Below are positions 8,446-18,136 of a stretch of 64,000 nt of DNA, piece after piece (position 1 is the first letter of the stretch; each line of letters opens with the position of its first letter). The translations under genes were made by a program, and so were the position numbers. The stretch is from assembly GCF_029953635.1 (NCBI RefSeq), contig NZ_CP124543.1, forward strand, positions 5,860,367 to 5,924,366, given 5' to 3'. Under the pieces are notes generated by a model. That model worked only from the letters and a program-made list of their open reading frames with translations, was not told the origin of the DNA and did not search any database. Source of the stretch: Halotia branconii CENA392 (GTDB lineage Bacteria; Cyanobacteriota; Cyanobacteriia; Cyanobacteriales; Nostocaceae).

Positions 8446-11400
8446 ATGGTAGTTGCACAAAAGCCAAATAAAAGTAAAGATATTGAATCTATTTATCCTC
8501 TGTCGGCAATGCAAGAGGGGATGTTATTTCATGCTCTGTATGAGCCGGAATCGACGCTCTATTTTGAGCAGTTTCAATTAACTTTGCATGGTAATTTAGA
8601 TGCAGGTATATTTGAACGTGCTTGGCAAGTTTTAGGGGAGCGACATTCGGTGTTGCGGACTCTTTTTGTTTGGAAGAATCGCAAGCAAGCCGTACAGGTA
8701 GTACGCAAACAAGTTAATTTATCTTGGTCTAATTTAGACTGGCGGATGTTATCTCAGCAGGAGCAAGAAATCCGGCTGAATTGGTTTTTAGAGGCAGATA
8801 AAAAGCAAGGTTTTGAACTTGACAAAGCTCCCATTATGCGGTGTGCATTAATTTGGGTAACCGATGAAACTTATGAGTTTGTTTGGAGTTTTCATCATTT
8901 GCTGCTTGATGGTTGGAGTTGGCCGATTATTTTCAGAGAATTATTTTCTATTTATGAGTCTATTCAAAATGGTAAACAGTTAAATTTAGCTCCGAGTCGT
9001 CCTTTTCGTGATTATATTAATTGGTTGCAGCAGCAAGATTTGGCTGGAGCAAAGGCATTTTGGCAAAAGAATCTTCAGGGTTTCTCTGCACCTACACCTT
9101 TGATTGTAGAACGAGCGATTGGGCAGAGTTCTCACCAACAACTATATATTGATGTTCTCTCCCAGAATCTATCGGCAAAGACGACAACAGCCTTAAAATC
9201 TTTTGCCCAACAGCATCATCTGACACTTGCAACTTTAGTTCAAGCAGCTTGGGCTTTGTTGCTCAGTCGCTATAGTGGCGAGTCTGATGTGGTTTTCGGC
9301 ACTACTGTCTCTGGTCGTCCTCCGGCTTTATCTGGTGTAGAATCGATGGTGGGAGTGTTTATTAATACTCTGCCAGCACGGGTAAAAATTCCTGAGCAAA
9401 CCGATTTGTTAACCTGGTTGCAGTTGTTACAAGAAGAGTACATCGAACGAGAACAGTCTTCATACACCCCACTGGTAGATATTCAGGGTGTGAGTGAAGT
9501 AGCTCGGACGCAACTTTTATTTGAAAGTTTGGTTGTCATTGAAAATTATCCTATTAATGCAACCTTGCAGCAACTCCCAGGAAATTTAAGTATCGAGGAA
9601 ATTCAAGATAGAGGGCAAACTAATTATCCTTTGACGGTGGTGGCGATTCCTGGCGAGGAAATGACTGTCAAAATTAATTATGATCGCGATCGCTTCCATG
9701 CAGACATAATAGAGCGCATGGCCGGTCATTTCCTCACTTTATTAGAGGGAATTATCGCTAATCCCCATCGCACTCTAGGGGAGTTACCGCTATTAACTCA
9801 AGCAGAGAAAAATTTGCTGTTAAGAGAGTGGAATGCAACCGCCGCAGATTATCCCATCAATCGTTGCATTCATCAGTTATTTGAGGAGCAAGTTGCAAAC
9901 AACCCTCAAGCTTTGGCGGTGGTATACGACAAGCAGCAATTGACATATCAGGAGTTAAACCAGCAAGCCAATAAAATCGCCCACCACTTACAACGTTTAG
10001 GTGTGAAACCAGATATCCCAGTGGGTATTTGCGTAGAGCGTTCGCAAGAGGCGATGATTGCTATTTTAGGTACGCTCAAGGCTGGGGGAGTTTGCGTTCC
10101 TCTCGATCCGCACTATCCGCCAGAGCGTTTAGCCTTCATGCTCAAGGATTCGCAAGCGCCAGTTGTATTAACTCAATCACGTTGGCGGTCATTACTTGAG
10201 GGTAGCTCGGCTCATCATCTAATTATGTTAGATGATGATGGAGACGAAATCAGCAAAGAATCTGCGGAAAATCCATCAATTGAAGTCACTGCTGATAACT
10301 TAGCCTACCTAATCTATACTTCTGGTTCTACTGGCACACCCAAAGGAACGATTGTTCCTCATCGCTCGCTCACTAATTTAGTCGCACACCATCAGGCGAA
10401 AATGGCTACAGGTGTTGGTGTGCTTCAGTTTGCTTCTTTGAGTTTTGATGTCAGCTATCACGAAATATCTGTGGCTTGGGGCTTTGGCGGCACATTGTAT
10501 CTAATTCCAGAGTGCGATCGCAAAGATTTAGATAAATTAATCCACTTACTGGCTAACAACCCCATTGGTAAGGTTTTTCTCCCTGTTACCCTGTGGCAGC
10601 AATTAGCGGAAATCTACGGAGAACAAGTAGATTTATTTAACAATATTAGGGAAGCGATCGCTTGTGGCGAACAACTGCAAATTACACAGCCAATGATTAA
10701 GCTGTTTAAGCGTTTGCCCAATTGTACGCTCTACAATTTCTACGGACCTACAGAAGCAGATTTAGTTACAGCTTATACTTTTAGCCACAACCCAGATGAA
10801 TGGCCGATTTATCCTCCCATTGGTAAACCAGCCGTCAATGTGCAAGTTTATTTGTTAGACCGCAATCTTCAACCCGTACCAATTGGCGTACCTGGGGAAA
10901 TCTATGTGAGTGGTGATGGTTTGGCGCGTGGTTACCTCCACCGTCCAGATTTGACCAATCAAAAGTTTCTGCCTAATCCTTTTGCAAGAAGCAGGGGAGC
11001 AGGGGAGCATACTTCGACTGCGCTCAGTAACCGGGGGAGCAGGGGGGAAATTCCCTTTTCCGAGCGCCTCTATAAAACAGGGGATTTAGCAAAATACTTG
11101 CCAGATGGCAATATAGAGTTTTTGGGACGGATAGATGATTTGGTGAAAGTCCGGGGTTTCCGGGTGGAACTGGGAGAAGTTGAAGCCGTTCTCAGCAGAC
11201 ATCCGCAAATTAACCAAGCGGTAGCAAAAGTGTTTGGGGAAAGTGCTAGGGAAAAATATTTAGTGGCTTACTTTGTGCCAATTCCTGGCGAGACTATCAC
11301 AGTTGAACAATTGCGAACTTTTTTGAGCGACCAACTGCCAGATTATATGATGCCATCGGCGTTTGTAGAAATGGAATCTTTTCCCCTTACACCCAATGGC

Positions 11401-13353
11401 AAAGTCAACCGTCGCGCTTTACCAGAACCATCGAACAGCAGACCCCAATTAAGCCAAACTTATGTAGAACCGCGCACACCCACCGAAGAAATTTTAGCGG
11501 GAATTTGGCGAGATGTTTTAGGGTTAGAAAAAATTGGCATTTACGATAACTTTTTTGATTTGGGTGGACATTCTTTATTAGCAACTCAGGTGATTGCTTT
11601 AACGCGCAAAGCATTTGGCATAGAGTTACCCCTTTTAAGTTTATTTGAATCGCCAGCGATCGCACCTTTAGCCCAAAAAATCGCCACAGCTAACACGCCA
11701 CATCAACAAGATTTAGCCATCAAACGGATGCCATCGCAAGGCGAGGACATACCAATTTCTTTAACCCAGCTAGAATTGTGGTTTTTTGACCAATTCTATC
11801 CCGGCAATCCCATCTATAACTTACCTTTGATTTATCGCATCACAGGTGCGCTGAACGAAACAGCATTAGAAGATAGTTTAAGAGAAATTGTCCGACGACA
11901 TGAGACATTGCGATCGACTTTTCAAGTTAAAAATGGACAAGTCGTTTATGCGATTGTTGACGAGCCTGTATTCGACTTTTGCGTAATCGATCTGCGTCAT
12001 ATTCCCGCAGCCAAACGCGAAACTCAAGTTAAACAACTGGCTGAGAAAGAACTTAAGCAGCCTTTTGATTTAGCACGCGGGGCGCTATTACGTAGCAAAC
12101 TGTGGCGTTTGGATGAACAAGAATATTTATTTATTGCTGTTACCCATCATATTGTTGCTGATGGTTGGTCTTTTAGTATCCTCACTCAAGAATTAGCCGA
12201 ACTTTATGCAGCTTTTTGTGAAGGTAAACCTTCTCCTCTCAAAGAGTTACCTATTACATATAGTGACTTTGCTCAATGGCAAAGACAGTGGTTAAAAGGA
12301 GAAGTTTTAGCATCTCAGCTTCAATTTTGGCAAAAGCATTTAGGCATTAGTCCACCAATATTGCAGCTACCAACTGATTATCCTCGTCCGCCAGTACGCA
12401 CCTTTGAAAGTGCAGGTAAATCAGTAGTAATTTCCCAAAAACTAACCGATGCACTCAAAGCCTTGAATCAACAAGAAGGCGTAACTTTATTTATGACTTT
12501 GTTGGCAGCATTTCAAACATTACTTTTTTCTTATACAAGACAAGAAAATATTATTGTCAGTAGTGCTTTAGCCAATCGCACCAGAGTAGAAACAGAGACA
12601 TTAATTGGTTTCTTTGTTAATTTGCTACCATTCTGCACCAATTTAGGAGGAAACCCCAGCTTCCGGGAATTATTAAGTCGAGTACGTGAAGTAGCTTTGG
12701 GTGTTTACGCTCATCAAGAAATGCCCTTAATCAAGCTAATAGAAAAACTCCAGCCAGTGAGAGACCCTAGCTATACATTAATCAATCAAGTAATGTTTGT
12801 CTTTCAAAATACTCCAGAAGACAATTTAGAGTTTTCCAATCTGATTTTAAAAGAGGAGTTAATTGCTAAAGATACCAAAGATACCGCAGAGTTTGATTTA
12901 GAGTTAACCCTGGAAGAAACATCAACAGGTATTGAAGGATTGCTGGTTTACCGAACAGATTTATTTGCAGATGCGACTATTACCAAAATGGTTGATAATT
13001 TCTTGAGTTTGCTAGAAAAAATAACTGTTAATTATAATCAACGTCTGGATGAACTTATCTCGACATTTGAAAAGCCAATTTTGACAAATCAAACTATTAC
13101 ATTACCAATAATAAAGGAATTTGTAAAGCCGCAAAATTCTATCGAAGAAACTGTATTAACTATCTGGCAGGAGGTTTTAAAAAAAGAGCAAATTAGTACT
13201 CAAGACAACTTTTTTGAATTAGGAGGTTATTCTGCTCTTGCTCTAGAAGTTAACTGCAAAATACAGTCAGCTTTCAAAGTAGAATTACCTTTAGTAACTC
13301 TGTTTGAAAAACCTACTATAGTTCAGCTAGCAGCAGCCATCCAATCAAAATAA
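8446..13353 (+). CDS. NRPS: C(DCL-type), A, PCP, C, PCP
   Basis: 1635 residues. The first C domain starts with PLSAMQEGMLFH, a signature of condensation domains that accept a D-configured donor, and keeps the active site HHLLLDG near residue 150. The A domain has YTSGSTG near 624, FDVSYHE near 667 and GRIDDLVKVRGFRVEL. The ten pocket residues, aligned by hand to GrsA, read DVHFICFLVK. I do not recognise this code, but its frame resembles Pro-type pockets, so a cyclic imino acid such as Choi is plausible next to aerDEF. PCP1 (DLGGHSLL) is followed by a second C domain (HHIVADG near 1234) and a final PCP (ELGGYSAL near 1594) that has no A domain of its own. About 22 extra residues from a dispersed repeat sit inside the A domain (about 847-870). 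Confidence 0.92.
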   Translation: MVVAQKPNKSKDIESIYPLSAMQEGMLFHALYEPESTLYFEQFQLTLHGNLDAGIFERAWQVLGERHSVLRTLFVWKNRKQAVQVVRKQVNLSWSNLDWRMLSQQEQEIRLNWFLEADKKQGFELDKAPIMRCALIWVTDETYEFVWSFHHLLLDGWSWPIIFRELFSIYESIQNGKQLNLAPSRPFRDYINWLQQQDLAGAKAFWQKNLQGFSAPTPLIVERAIGQSSHQQLYIDVLSQNLSAKTTTALKSFAQQHHLTLATLVQAAWALLLSRYSGESDVVFGTTVSGRPPALSGVESMVGVFINTLPARVKIPEQTDLLTWLQLLQEEYIEREQSSYTPLVDIQGVSEVARTQLLFESLVVIENYPINATLQQLPGNLSIEEIQDRGQTNYPLTVVAIPGEEMTVKINYDRDRFHADIIERMAGHFLTLLEGIIANPHRTLGELPLLTQAEKNLLLREWNATAADYPINRCIHQLFEEQVANNPQALAVVYDKQQLTYQELNQQANKIAHHLQRLGVKPDIPVGICVERSQEAMIAILGTLKAGGVCVPLDPHYPPERLAFMLKDSQAPVVLTQSRWRSLLEGSSAHHLIMLDDDGDEISKESAENPSIEVTADNLAYLIYTSGSTGTPKGTIVPHRSLTNLVAHHQAKMATGVGVLQFASLSFDVSYHEISVAWGFGGTLYLIPECDRKDLDKLIHLLANNPIGKVFLPVTLWQQLAEIYGEQVDLFNNIREAIACGEQLQITQPMIKLFKRLPNCTLYNFYGPTEADLVTAYTFSHNPDEWPIYPPIGKPAVNVQVYLLDRNLQPVPIGVPGEIYVSGDGLARGYLHRPDLTNQKFLPNPFARSRGAGEHTSTALSNRGSRGEIPFSERLYKTGDLAKYLPDGNIEFLGRIDDLVKVRGFRVELGEVEAVLSRHPQINQAVAKVFGESAREKYLVAYFVPIPGETITVEQLRTFLSDQLPDYMMPSAFVEMESFPLTPNGKVNRRALPEPSNSRPQLSQTYVEPRTPTEEILAGIWRDVLGLEKIGIYDNFFDLGGHSLLATQVIALTRKAFGIELPLLSLFESPAIAPLAQKIATANTPHQQDLAIKRMPSQGEDIPISLTQLELWFFDQFYPGNPIYNLPLIYRITGALNETALEDSLREIVRRHETLRSTFQVKNGQVVYAIVDEPVFDFCVIDLRHIPAAKRETQVKQLAEKELKQPFDLARGALLRSKLWRLDEQEYLFIAVTHHIVADGWSFSILTQELAELYAAFCEGKPSPLKELPITYSDFAQWQRQWLKGEVLASQLQFWQKHLGISPPILQLPTDYPRPPVRTFESAGKSVVISQKLTDALKALNQQEGVTLFMTLLAAFQTLLFSYTRQENIIVSSALANRTRVETETLIGFFVNLLPFCTNLGGNPSFRELLSRVREVALGVYAHQEMPLIKLIEKLQPVRDPSYTLINQVMFVFQNTPEDNLEFSNLILKEELIAKDTKDTAEFDLELTLEETSTGIEGLLVYRTDLFADATITKMVDNFLSLLEKITVNYNQRLDELISTFEKPILTNQTITLPIIKEFVKPQNSIEETVLTIWQEVLKKEQISTQDNFFELGGYSALALEVNCKIQSAFKVELPLVTLFEKPTIVQLAAAIQSK
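10984..11056 (+). repeat. Dispersed G-rich repeat inserted in frame in an NRPS A domain
   Basis: Between the ARGYLHRPDL segment and LYKTGDL of the A domain lies GCAGGGGAGCAGGGGAGCA, then ACTTCGACTGCGCTCAGTA and another GGGGGAGCAGGGG. The same motifs occur in intergenic repeats at 36640-36710 and 44830-44960. The two other A domains in this window have only 4-8 residues here, so about 20 residues are extra. The frame is kept. Confidence 0.7.
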
Positions 13354-13357
13354 ATTT

Positions 13358-14596
13358 ATGATGCAATATCGTAGATTCGGGCGAACAGAATTACCCTTGC
13401 CAGTCTTTTCTTGCGGCGGAATGCGCTACGCCTATACAGAAGATAAGGAGCTTAATATAGAACAAATTCCAAAGGAAAATCAAAGGAATTTAGAAGCTAC
13501 TATTCATCGTGCTTTAGAGGTTGGCATTAATCACATCGAAACTGCCCGGCTCTATGGAACTTCGGAGATGCAGTTAGGTGAGGTTTTACCGAAGTTATCT
13601 AGAGAAAAAATAATTGTCCAAACTAAGGTTTGTCCAACGTCTGATGCTGACGAATTTTGCCGTTTATTTGATAAATCTTTGGCTTTATTAAAATTAGATT
13701 ATATTGATTTATTAACCATACATGGCATTAATTATGAGTCACAATTTACAGATACAATGCGTCCCAATGGTTGTCTTGATGTAGCGCGACAATTACAAGC
13801 CGAGGGTAAGGTAAAGTTTATTGGCTTTTCTACCCACGCGCCAACGGATTTAATTATTAAAACTATTAATACTAATCAATTCGATTATGTAAATCTACAT
13901 TGGTACTACATTAATCAATTTAATTGGACTGCTATTGAAGCCGCCACGCGTCACGATATGGGCGTATTTATTATTAGTCCATCTGATAAAGGTGGAATGC
14001 TATATAAACCGCCACAAAAGTTATTGGACTTATGCTATCCTCTCAGCCCAATGGCGTTTAATGATTTGTTTTGTTTAAGCCATCCGCAAGTACATACTCT
14101 GAGTTTAGGTGCATCAAAACCATCAGATTTTGATGAACATTTGCAAGTGATAGAACTTTTAGATAACGCTGATGAAATATTATTGCCTATTTTAACTCGG
14201 TTAGAAACAGCTGCGATCGCCTCTCTCGGAAAGGACTGGTATAGTACCTGGTACATTGGTTTACCCCACTATAGCCAAACTCCCGGTGAAATTAATATTC
14301 CCGTTATTTTATGGTTGCGAAATTTAGCGATCGCTTTTGATATGTGGGAATATGCTACAAGGCGTTACAACCACTTAAATAATGCCGATCCTTGGTTTCC
14401 TGGTAAGACAGCAGAACGAATTAGAGAATTTAATTTGAGTAATTGTTTGTGTCATAGTCCTCATGCTGACAAAATACCAGCTTTATTAGAAGATGCCCAT
14501 AGCTTGTTATTTCAAGCTAGTCCCTCACGAAAAAATCTCACAACCAAACATGAAAATCTCTCTTCTCTAGCCCCTAGCCCCTATTTTTCAAGCTAG
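13358..14596 (+). CDS. Aldo/keto reductase-family oxidoreductase
   Basis: 412 residues. The N-terminal ~300 residues are an AKR barrel: RRFGRTELPLPVFSCGGMR start, GINHIETARLYGTSE (catalytic Tyr present, the usual Asp is Glu), IVQTKV (Lys) and LLTIHGI (His). About 100 more residues follow, including a WYIGLPHY stretch and CLCHSPHAD, but no ferredoxin-type cysteine cluster. The last residues (SSLAPSPYFSS) come from a CCCTAGCCCC-like repeat and may be a recent extension. The gene begins 4 nt after the NRPS stop codon, so it is in the same operon and probably reduces an intermediate or a released product. The substrate cannot be named. Two adjacent ATGs (13358, 13361) are equally possible starts. 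Confidence 0.8.
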   Translation: MMQYRRFGRTELPLPVFSCGGMRYAYTEDKELNIEQIPKENQRNLEATIHRALEVGINHIETARLYGTSEMQLGEVLPKLSREKIIVQTKVCPTSDADEFCRLFDKSLALLKLDYIDLLTIHGINYESQFTDTMRPNGCLDVARQLQAEGKVKFIGFSTHAPTDLIIKTINTNQFDYVNLHWYYINQFNWTAIEAATRHDMGVFIISPSDKGGMLYKPPQKLLDLCYPLSPMAFNDLFCLSHPQVHTLSLGASKPSDFDEHLQVIELLDNADEILLPILTRLETAAIASLGKDWYSTWYIGLPHYSQTPGEINIPVILWLRNLAIAFDMWEYATRRYNHLNNADPWFPGKTAERIREFNLSNCLCHSPHADKIPALLEDAHSLLFQASPSRKNLTTKHENLSSLAPSPYFSS

Positions 14597-14624
14597 TTAA
14601 AAATAAATTGCGGAGTGGTTGCAA

Positions 14625-16427
14625 ATGTCGTATTTTAAGTTATTACAAAAAAATAAAAAATATACTTTAATACGTCATCGTTGGCTAGTAATTAGCCTAG
14701 CTTTAGTAACTGCGATCGCTATAATTATCTCCAGTCAAATCAATTTGACAACTAAAGCAACACCAATATCTCAAATTATTATTTCTGTCCCTACTGAACC
14801 CACAACTTTTAATCCTGCTTTGATTCTCGAATCAGCTTATACTTTACTCTTTAACTATGAAGGTTTAGTTAAAGAAAATGGTAGGGGAGAAATTGAACCT
14901 TGTCTAGCCCAATCTTGGCAAACTTCATCAAATAAAACACAAGTAATATTCACCCTCCGCAAAGGTTTAAAATGGTCAGATGGTAAACCACTAACTGCGG
15001 AAGATGTGGTGTTTACTTACAATGAGATTTATGCCAATCCAGTCATTCCTACTTATGCTAAAGACTTCTTTTTGATTGGTAAAAACCGTACATTTCCCAA
15101 AGCACGAAAATTAGATGATTTGCGCGTTAAATTTACATTACCTGAACCATTTGCGCCATTTATTCGGGCGACAAAATTAGAAATTTTACCAGCCCATATA
15201 TTTAGAGAAAGTGTTAAACAAAAAGACACCGAAGGTAGACCGAAATTTTTATCTACTTGGGGAACAGATACCCCACCAGAAAATATTATTGTCAACGGTC
15301 CTTATACAATAGAATCTTATACTCCAAGCCAGCGCATAACTTTTCGTAAAAATCCTTATTATTGGCGTAAAGATGCTCAAGGTAATTCGCAACCTTATAT
15401 TGAACGTGTCATTGCCCAAATTATTCCTAATCAAGATACTTCTTTAATGCAATTTCGTTCTGGAGGATTAGATTACATTAACGTTAATACAAATTCTTTT
15501 TCATTATTAAAACATGAAGAAGACAAAGGAAAGTTTACTATTTATAATGGCGGTCTTTTTGTAGGCTCAAGTGCTATTACTTTTAATCTCAATAAAGGTA
15601 GTAGAAATGGTAAATTATTGGTCGATCCCATCAAGTCTCGATGGTTTAATCAAGTCGAATTTAGACAAGCGATCGCTTATGCAATTAACCGCCAACAAAT
15701 CCTCAATAATATCTATAAAGGACTGGGTCAAATACAAAATTCACCCATTGCTGTACAAAGCAAATACTATTTATCCATTGAAACAGGTTTAAAAATTTAT
15801 GAATACAACCTCCAAAAAGCCAAAGAACTACTCTTAAAAGCGGGTTTTCAATATAACAACCAAGGCCAATTACTAGACGACCAAGGAAATTTTGTTCGCT
15901 TCGCTCTCACAACAAATGCTAGTAATAATATCTTGCAAGCGATGGGAGTTATCATTAAACAAAATTTGCGCGATCTTGGCATAACTGTTGATTTCGAGCC
16001 TTTAGCTACTAGCATTTTCGTTAAAAAACTGACTCAAACTTTCGATTGGGAGTGTCAATTACTTGAAGTTGCTGCCGCTCAAGAACCCAATGATTGGGCT
16101 AATATTTGGCTTCCTGATGCTGGTTTGCACTTTTTTAATCCACTATCCCTGCCAGGACAAACGCCAATAACTGGGCGAGAAATAGCAGACTGGGAACAGA
16201 AAATTGGTGATTTATATATGCAAGCAGTTTCAGAATTAGATGAAGCAAAGCGCAAGGCTATCTACGCAGAAACTCAACGCATTACTCAGGAGTATCTACC
16301 ATTTATTTATTTAGTCAACCCTTTATCAATGGTGGCAGTCCGAAATCGGATTCAAGGTATTGAACACTCTGCCTTAATAGGAACATTTTGGAACCCTTAC
16401 GACCTGAAACTGACAAACAATAACTGA
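14625..16427 (+). CDS. Membrane-anchored ABC solute-binding protein, family 5 (peptide/nickel type)
   Basis: About 600 residues of the SBP_bac_5 family. After a basic N-terminus comes one hydrophobic segment (RWLVISLALVTAIAIII, residues ~21-40) that can serve as an uncleaved anchor or signal peptide. Family hallmarks visible are the TFNPAL start of the mature domain, LRKGLKWSDGKPLTAEDVVFT, and VEFRQAIAYAINRQQI. I place the start at ATG 14625 because GGAG at 14612-14615 lies 9 nt upstream; a TTG two codons earlier is possible. No permease or ATPase gene accompanies it in the cluster, so it probably binds a peptide-like ligand for a transporter encoded elsewhere or helps with the product outside the membrane. 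The role is unknown. Confidence 0.85.
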   Translation: MSYFKLLQKNKKYTLIRHRWLVISLALVTAIAIIISSQINLTTKATPISQIIISVPTEPTTFNPALILESAYTLLFNYEGLVKENGRGEIEPCLAQSWQTSSNKTQVIFTLRKGLKWSDGKPLTAEDVVFTYNEIYANPVIPTYAKDFFLIGKNRTFPKARKLDDLRVKFTLPEPFAPFIRATKLEILPAHIFRESVKQKDTEGRPKFLSTWGTDTPPENIIVNGPYTIESYTPSQRITFRKNPYYWRKDAQGNSQPYIERVIAQIIPNQDTSLMQFRSGGLDYINVNTNSFSLLKHEEDKGKFTIYNGGLFVGSSAITFNLNKGSRNGKLLVDPIKSRWFNQVEFRQAIAYAINRQQILNNIYKGLGQIQNSPIAVQSKYYLSIETGLKIYEYNLQKAKELLLKAGFQYNNQGQLLDDQGNFVRFALTTNASNNILQAMGVIIKQNLRDLGITVDFEPLATSIFVKKLTQTFDWECQLLEVAAAQEPNDWANIWLPDAGLHFFNPLSLPGQTPITGREIADWEQKIGDLYMQAVSELDEAKRKAIYAETQRITQEYLPFIYLVNPLSMVAVRNRIQGIEHSALIGTFWNPYDLKLTNNN

Positions 16428-16557
16428 ATCGGAAACTTCTAAATTCCTAAGTTTTTAGCACTATTACATCTACCATTAGTTGTTAAATACCAATTACTGT
16501 CATTGACTTTCATCTTTCCCTAAAAACAAACTTTCTTAATCAATAAATATAAAAAAC

Positions 16558-17814
16558 ATGAAAATTGCCTTTTTCGATTATCCTTGGACCCTTGCAGAAC
16601 CACCTACTGTTGGATCGCTATGTCTATATTCTTACCAAATGGGGCGTTATTTAGCTCGTTCTAATGAAGTTGTTTTCTATGGTTCAAAAGCTCCACATCA
16701 TCAAGAATTAGAAAACTACGAAGAAGGAATTTTTTATCGAAGAATCCCAAAAAGCTTTATCAATCAGCTATTAGAACCATTGAATTTACTTGATAATTGG
16801 CAAATATCGAATCCTAAACGTCCCTTTTTTGCTTCTAAATTATATTATTTAGGATATTATTTGCAAATTGCTAGAGATATACAGTCACAGCAATGTGATG
16901 TTATCCATATACACCTTGTTTCTCAATTTGTGCCTCTCATACGAGCATTTAATCCTCAAGCCAAAATTGTTTTACACATGAATACTGAGTGGTTGACACA
17001 GCTTGATTCTGTGATGATTGAACGACAAATTGAGCAAGTCGATTTAGTTATTGGATGTAGCGATTACGTTACTAATAAAATACATAAAACTTTTCCCAAT
17101 ATTCCATGTAAAACTATTTTTAATGGTGTAGATGTTAATATATTTTCACCTAAAAATGAATATAGTAAAATAACAGCAAAGAAAATTAAACAATTAATAT
17201 TTGTTGGTAGAATATCTCCAGAAAAAGGAGTACATATTTTATTAAAAGCATTTAATCAAGTGATATTAAAGTATCCTCATGTGCAATTGAAAATAATAGG
17301 GCCAGAAAATGCTGTATTACCTTGGGAAATGATGAATAAAGAAGATCCCAATGTAGTAAAACTAGCTCCTTTTTACAAAGAAAACTATGGTTCGCAACTA
17401 CGGAATATAATTTCTCCAAATGCTGCTAATTCTGTATTTTTTGTAGGAACAGTCGAAAACTTTAAGTTAATTGAATTTTATGAACAAAGCGATATTTTTA
17501 TCTTCCCATCAGTTTGGAACGAGCCATTCGGAATACCAATTATTGAAGCAATGGCTATGCAATTGCCCGTCATTGCTACTTATAGTGGTGCTTTTCCAGA
17601 AATTGTGGAGCAAGGAACGACAGGTTTATTAGTGGAGAGAAGCAATGCTGATGCTCTAGCTGAGGCAATTCTGTGCTTACTCGAAAATGAGAATCTCAGC
17701 AAAGCAATGGGAAAAGCTGGACGACAACGGGCAGTTGAAAAGTTTTCTTGGGATTGCTTGAGTGAAAGCCTATTGGATCAGTATAAACAAATTTGTGAGA
17801 ACACTATTGATTGA
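16558..17814 (+). CDS. Glycosyltransferase, GT4 (group 1) type
   Basis: 418 residues with the GT-B fold pattern: an N-terminal half with a VIHIHL strand, and a C-terminal half with FVGRISPEKGVHILLKAF, SDIFIFPSVWNEPFGIPIIEAMA (the EX7E-type motif) and GTTGLLV. There is no membrane segment. The gene lies between the solute-binding protein and the sulfotransferase inside the NRPS cluster, which suggests that it glycosylates the peptide, as in glycosylated aeruginosin relatives such as aeruginosides and banyasides. The sugar donor cannot be read from the sequence. A role in cell-surface polysaccharide is the alternative, less likely because of the location. Confidence 0.85.
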   Translation: MKIAFFDYPWTLAEPPTVGSLCLYSYQMGRYLARSNEVVFYGSKAPHHQELENYEEGIFYRRIPKSFINQLLEPLNLLDNWQISNPKRPFFASKLYYLGYYLQIARDIQSQQCDVIHIHLVSQFVPLIRAFNPQAKIVLHMNTEWLTQLDSVMIERQIEQVDLVIGCSDYVTNKIHKTFPNIPCKTIFNGVDVNIFSPKNEYSKITAKKIKQLIFVGRISPEKGVHILLKAFNQVILKYPHVQLKIIGPENAVLPWEMMNKEDPNVVKLAPFYKENYGSQLRNIISPNAANSVFFVGTVENFKLIEFYEQSDIFIFPSVWNEPFGIPIIEAMAMQLPVIATYSGAFPEIVEQGTTGLLVERSNADALAEAILCLLENENLSKAMGKAGRQRAVEKFSWDCLSESLLDQYKQICENTID

Positions 17815-17910
17815 TGAGCGAGTACTCCCAATCATCAAATGCGACGGGAAACCCACTCCTTCGTAGGATGTCCGGGATAGTCGCCCCGTCGCCGTCAGTT
17901 GCTAGTGGTC

Positions 17911-18015
17911 ATACCATTTCACGAAATTACTGATACAAATTACTTTTCTTACTCCCCCTGCCTCCTCTGCTTCCCCTGCTTCCCCAAATGTATCAACTTT
18001 AAAGTGAAACGGTAT
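17911..18015. repeat. Palindromic element, copy 1 (short form, 105 bp)
   Basis: The left end starts ATACCATTTCACGAAATTAC and the right end is TTTAAAGTGAAACGGTAT, an imperfect inverted repeat of about 30 bp. The core is a C-rich run with repeated CCCCTGC/TTCCCC units. The same ends occur at 36587 (inverted) and 44785 with longer cores. The surrounding gap (17815-18136) also has a hairpin-like GCGACGGG...CCCCGTCGC at 17840-17895 and TCTCACTCCTTTAGGTGTGAGA at about 18064-18087. No gene is visible in the gap. Confidence 0.75.
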
Positions 18016-18136
18016 CAGTGGTCAGTGGCAAAAACAACTGACTACTGACAAAGTAGCGCGAAATCTCACTCCTTTAGGTGTGAGATGAGCTTAAAAATTC
18101 TTGCCTTCCCAATAAATTAATTCAGGAGATTAGAAA

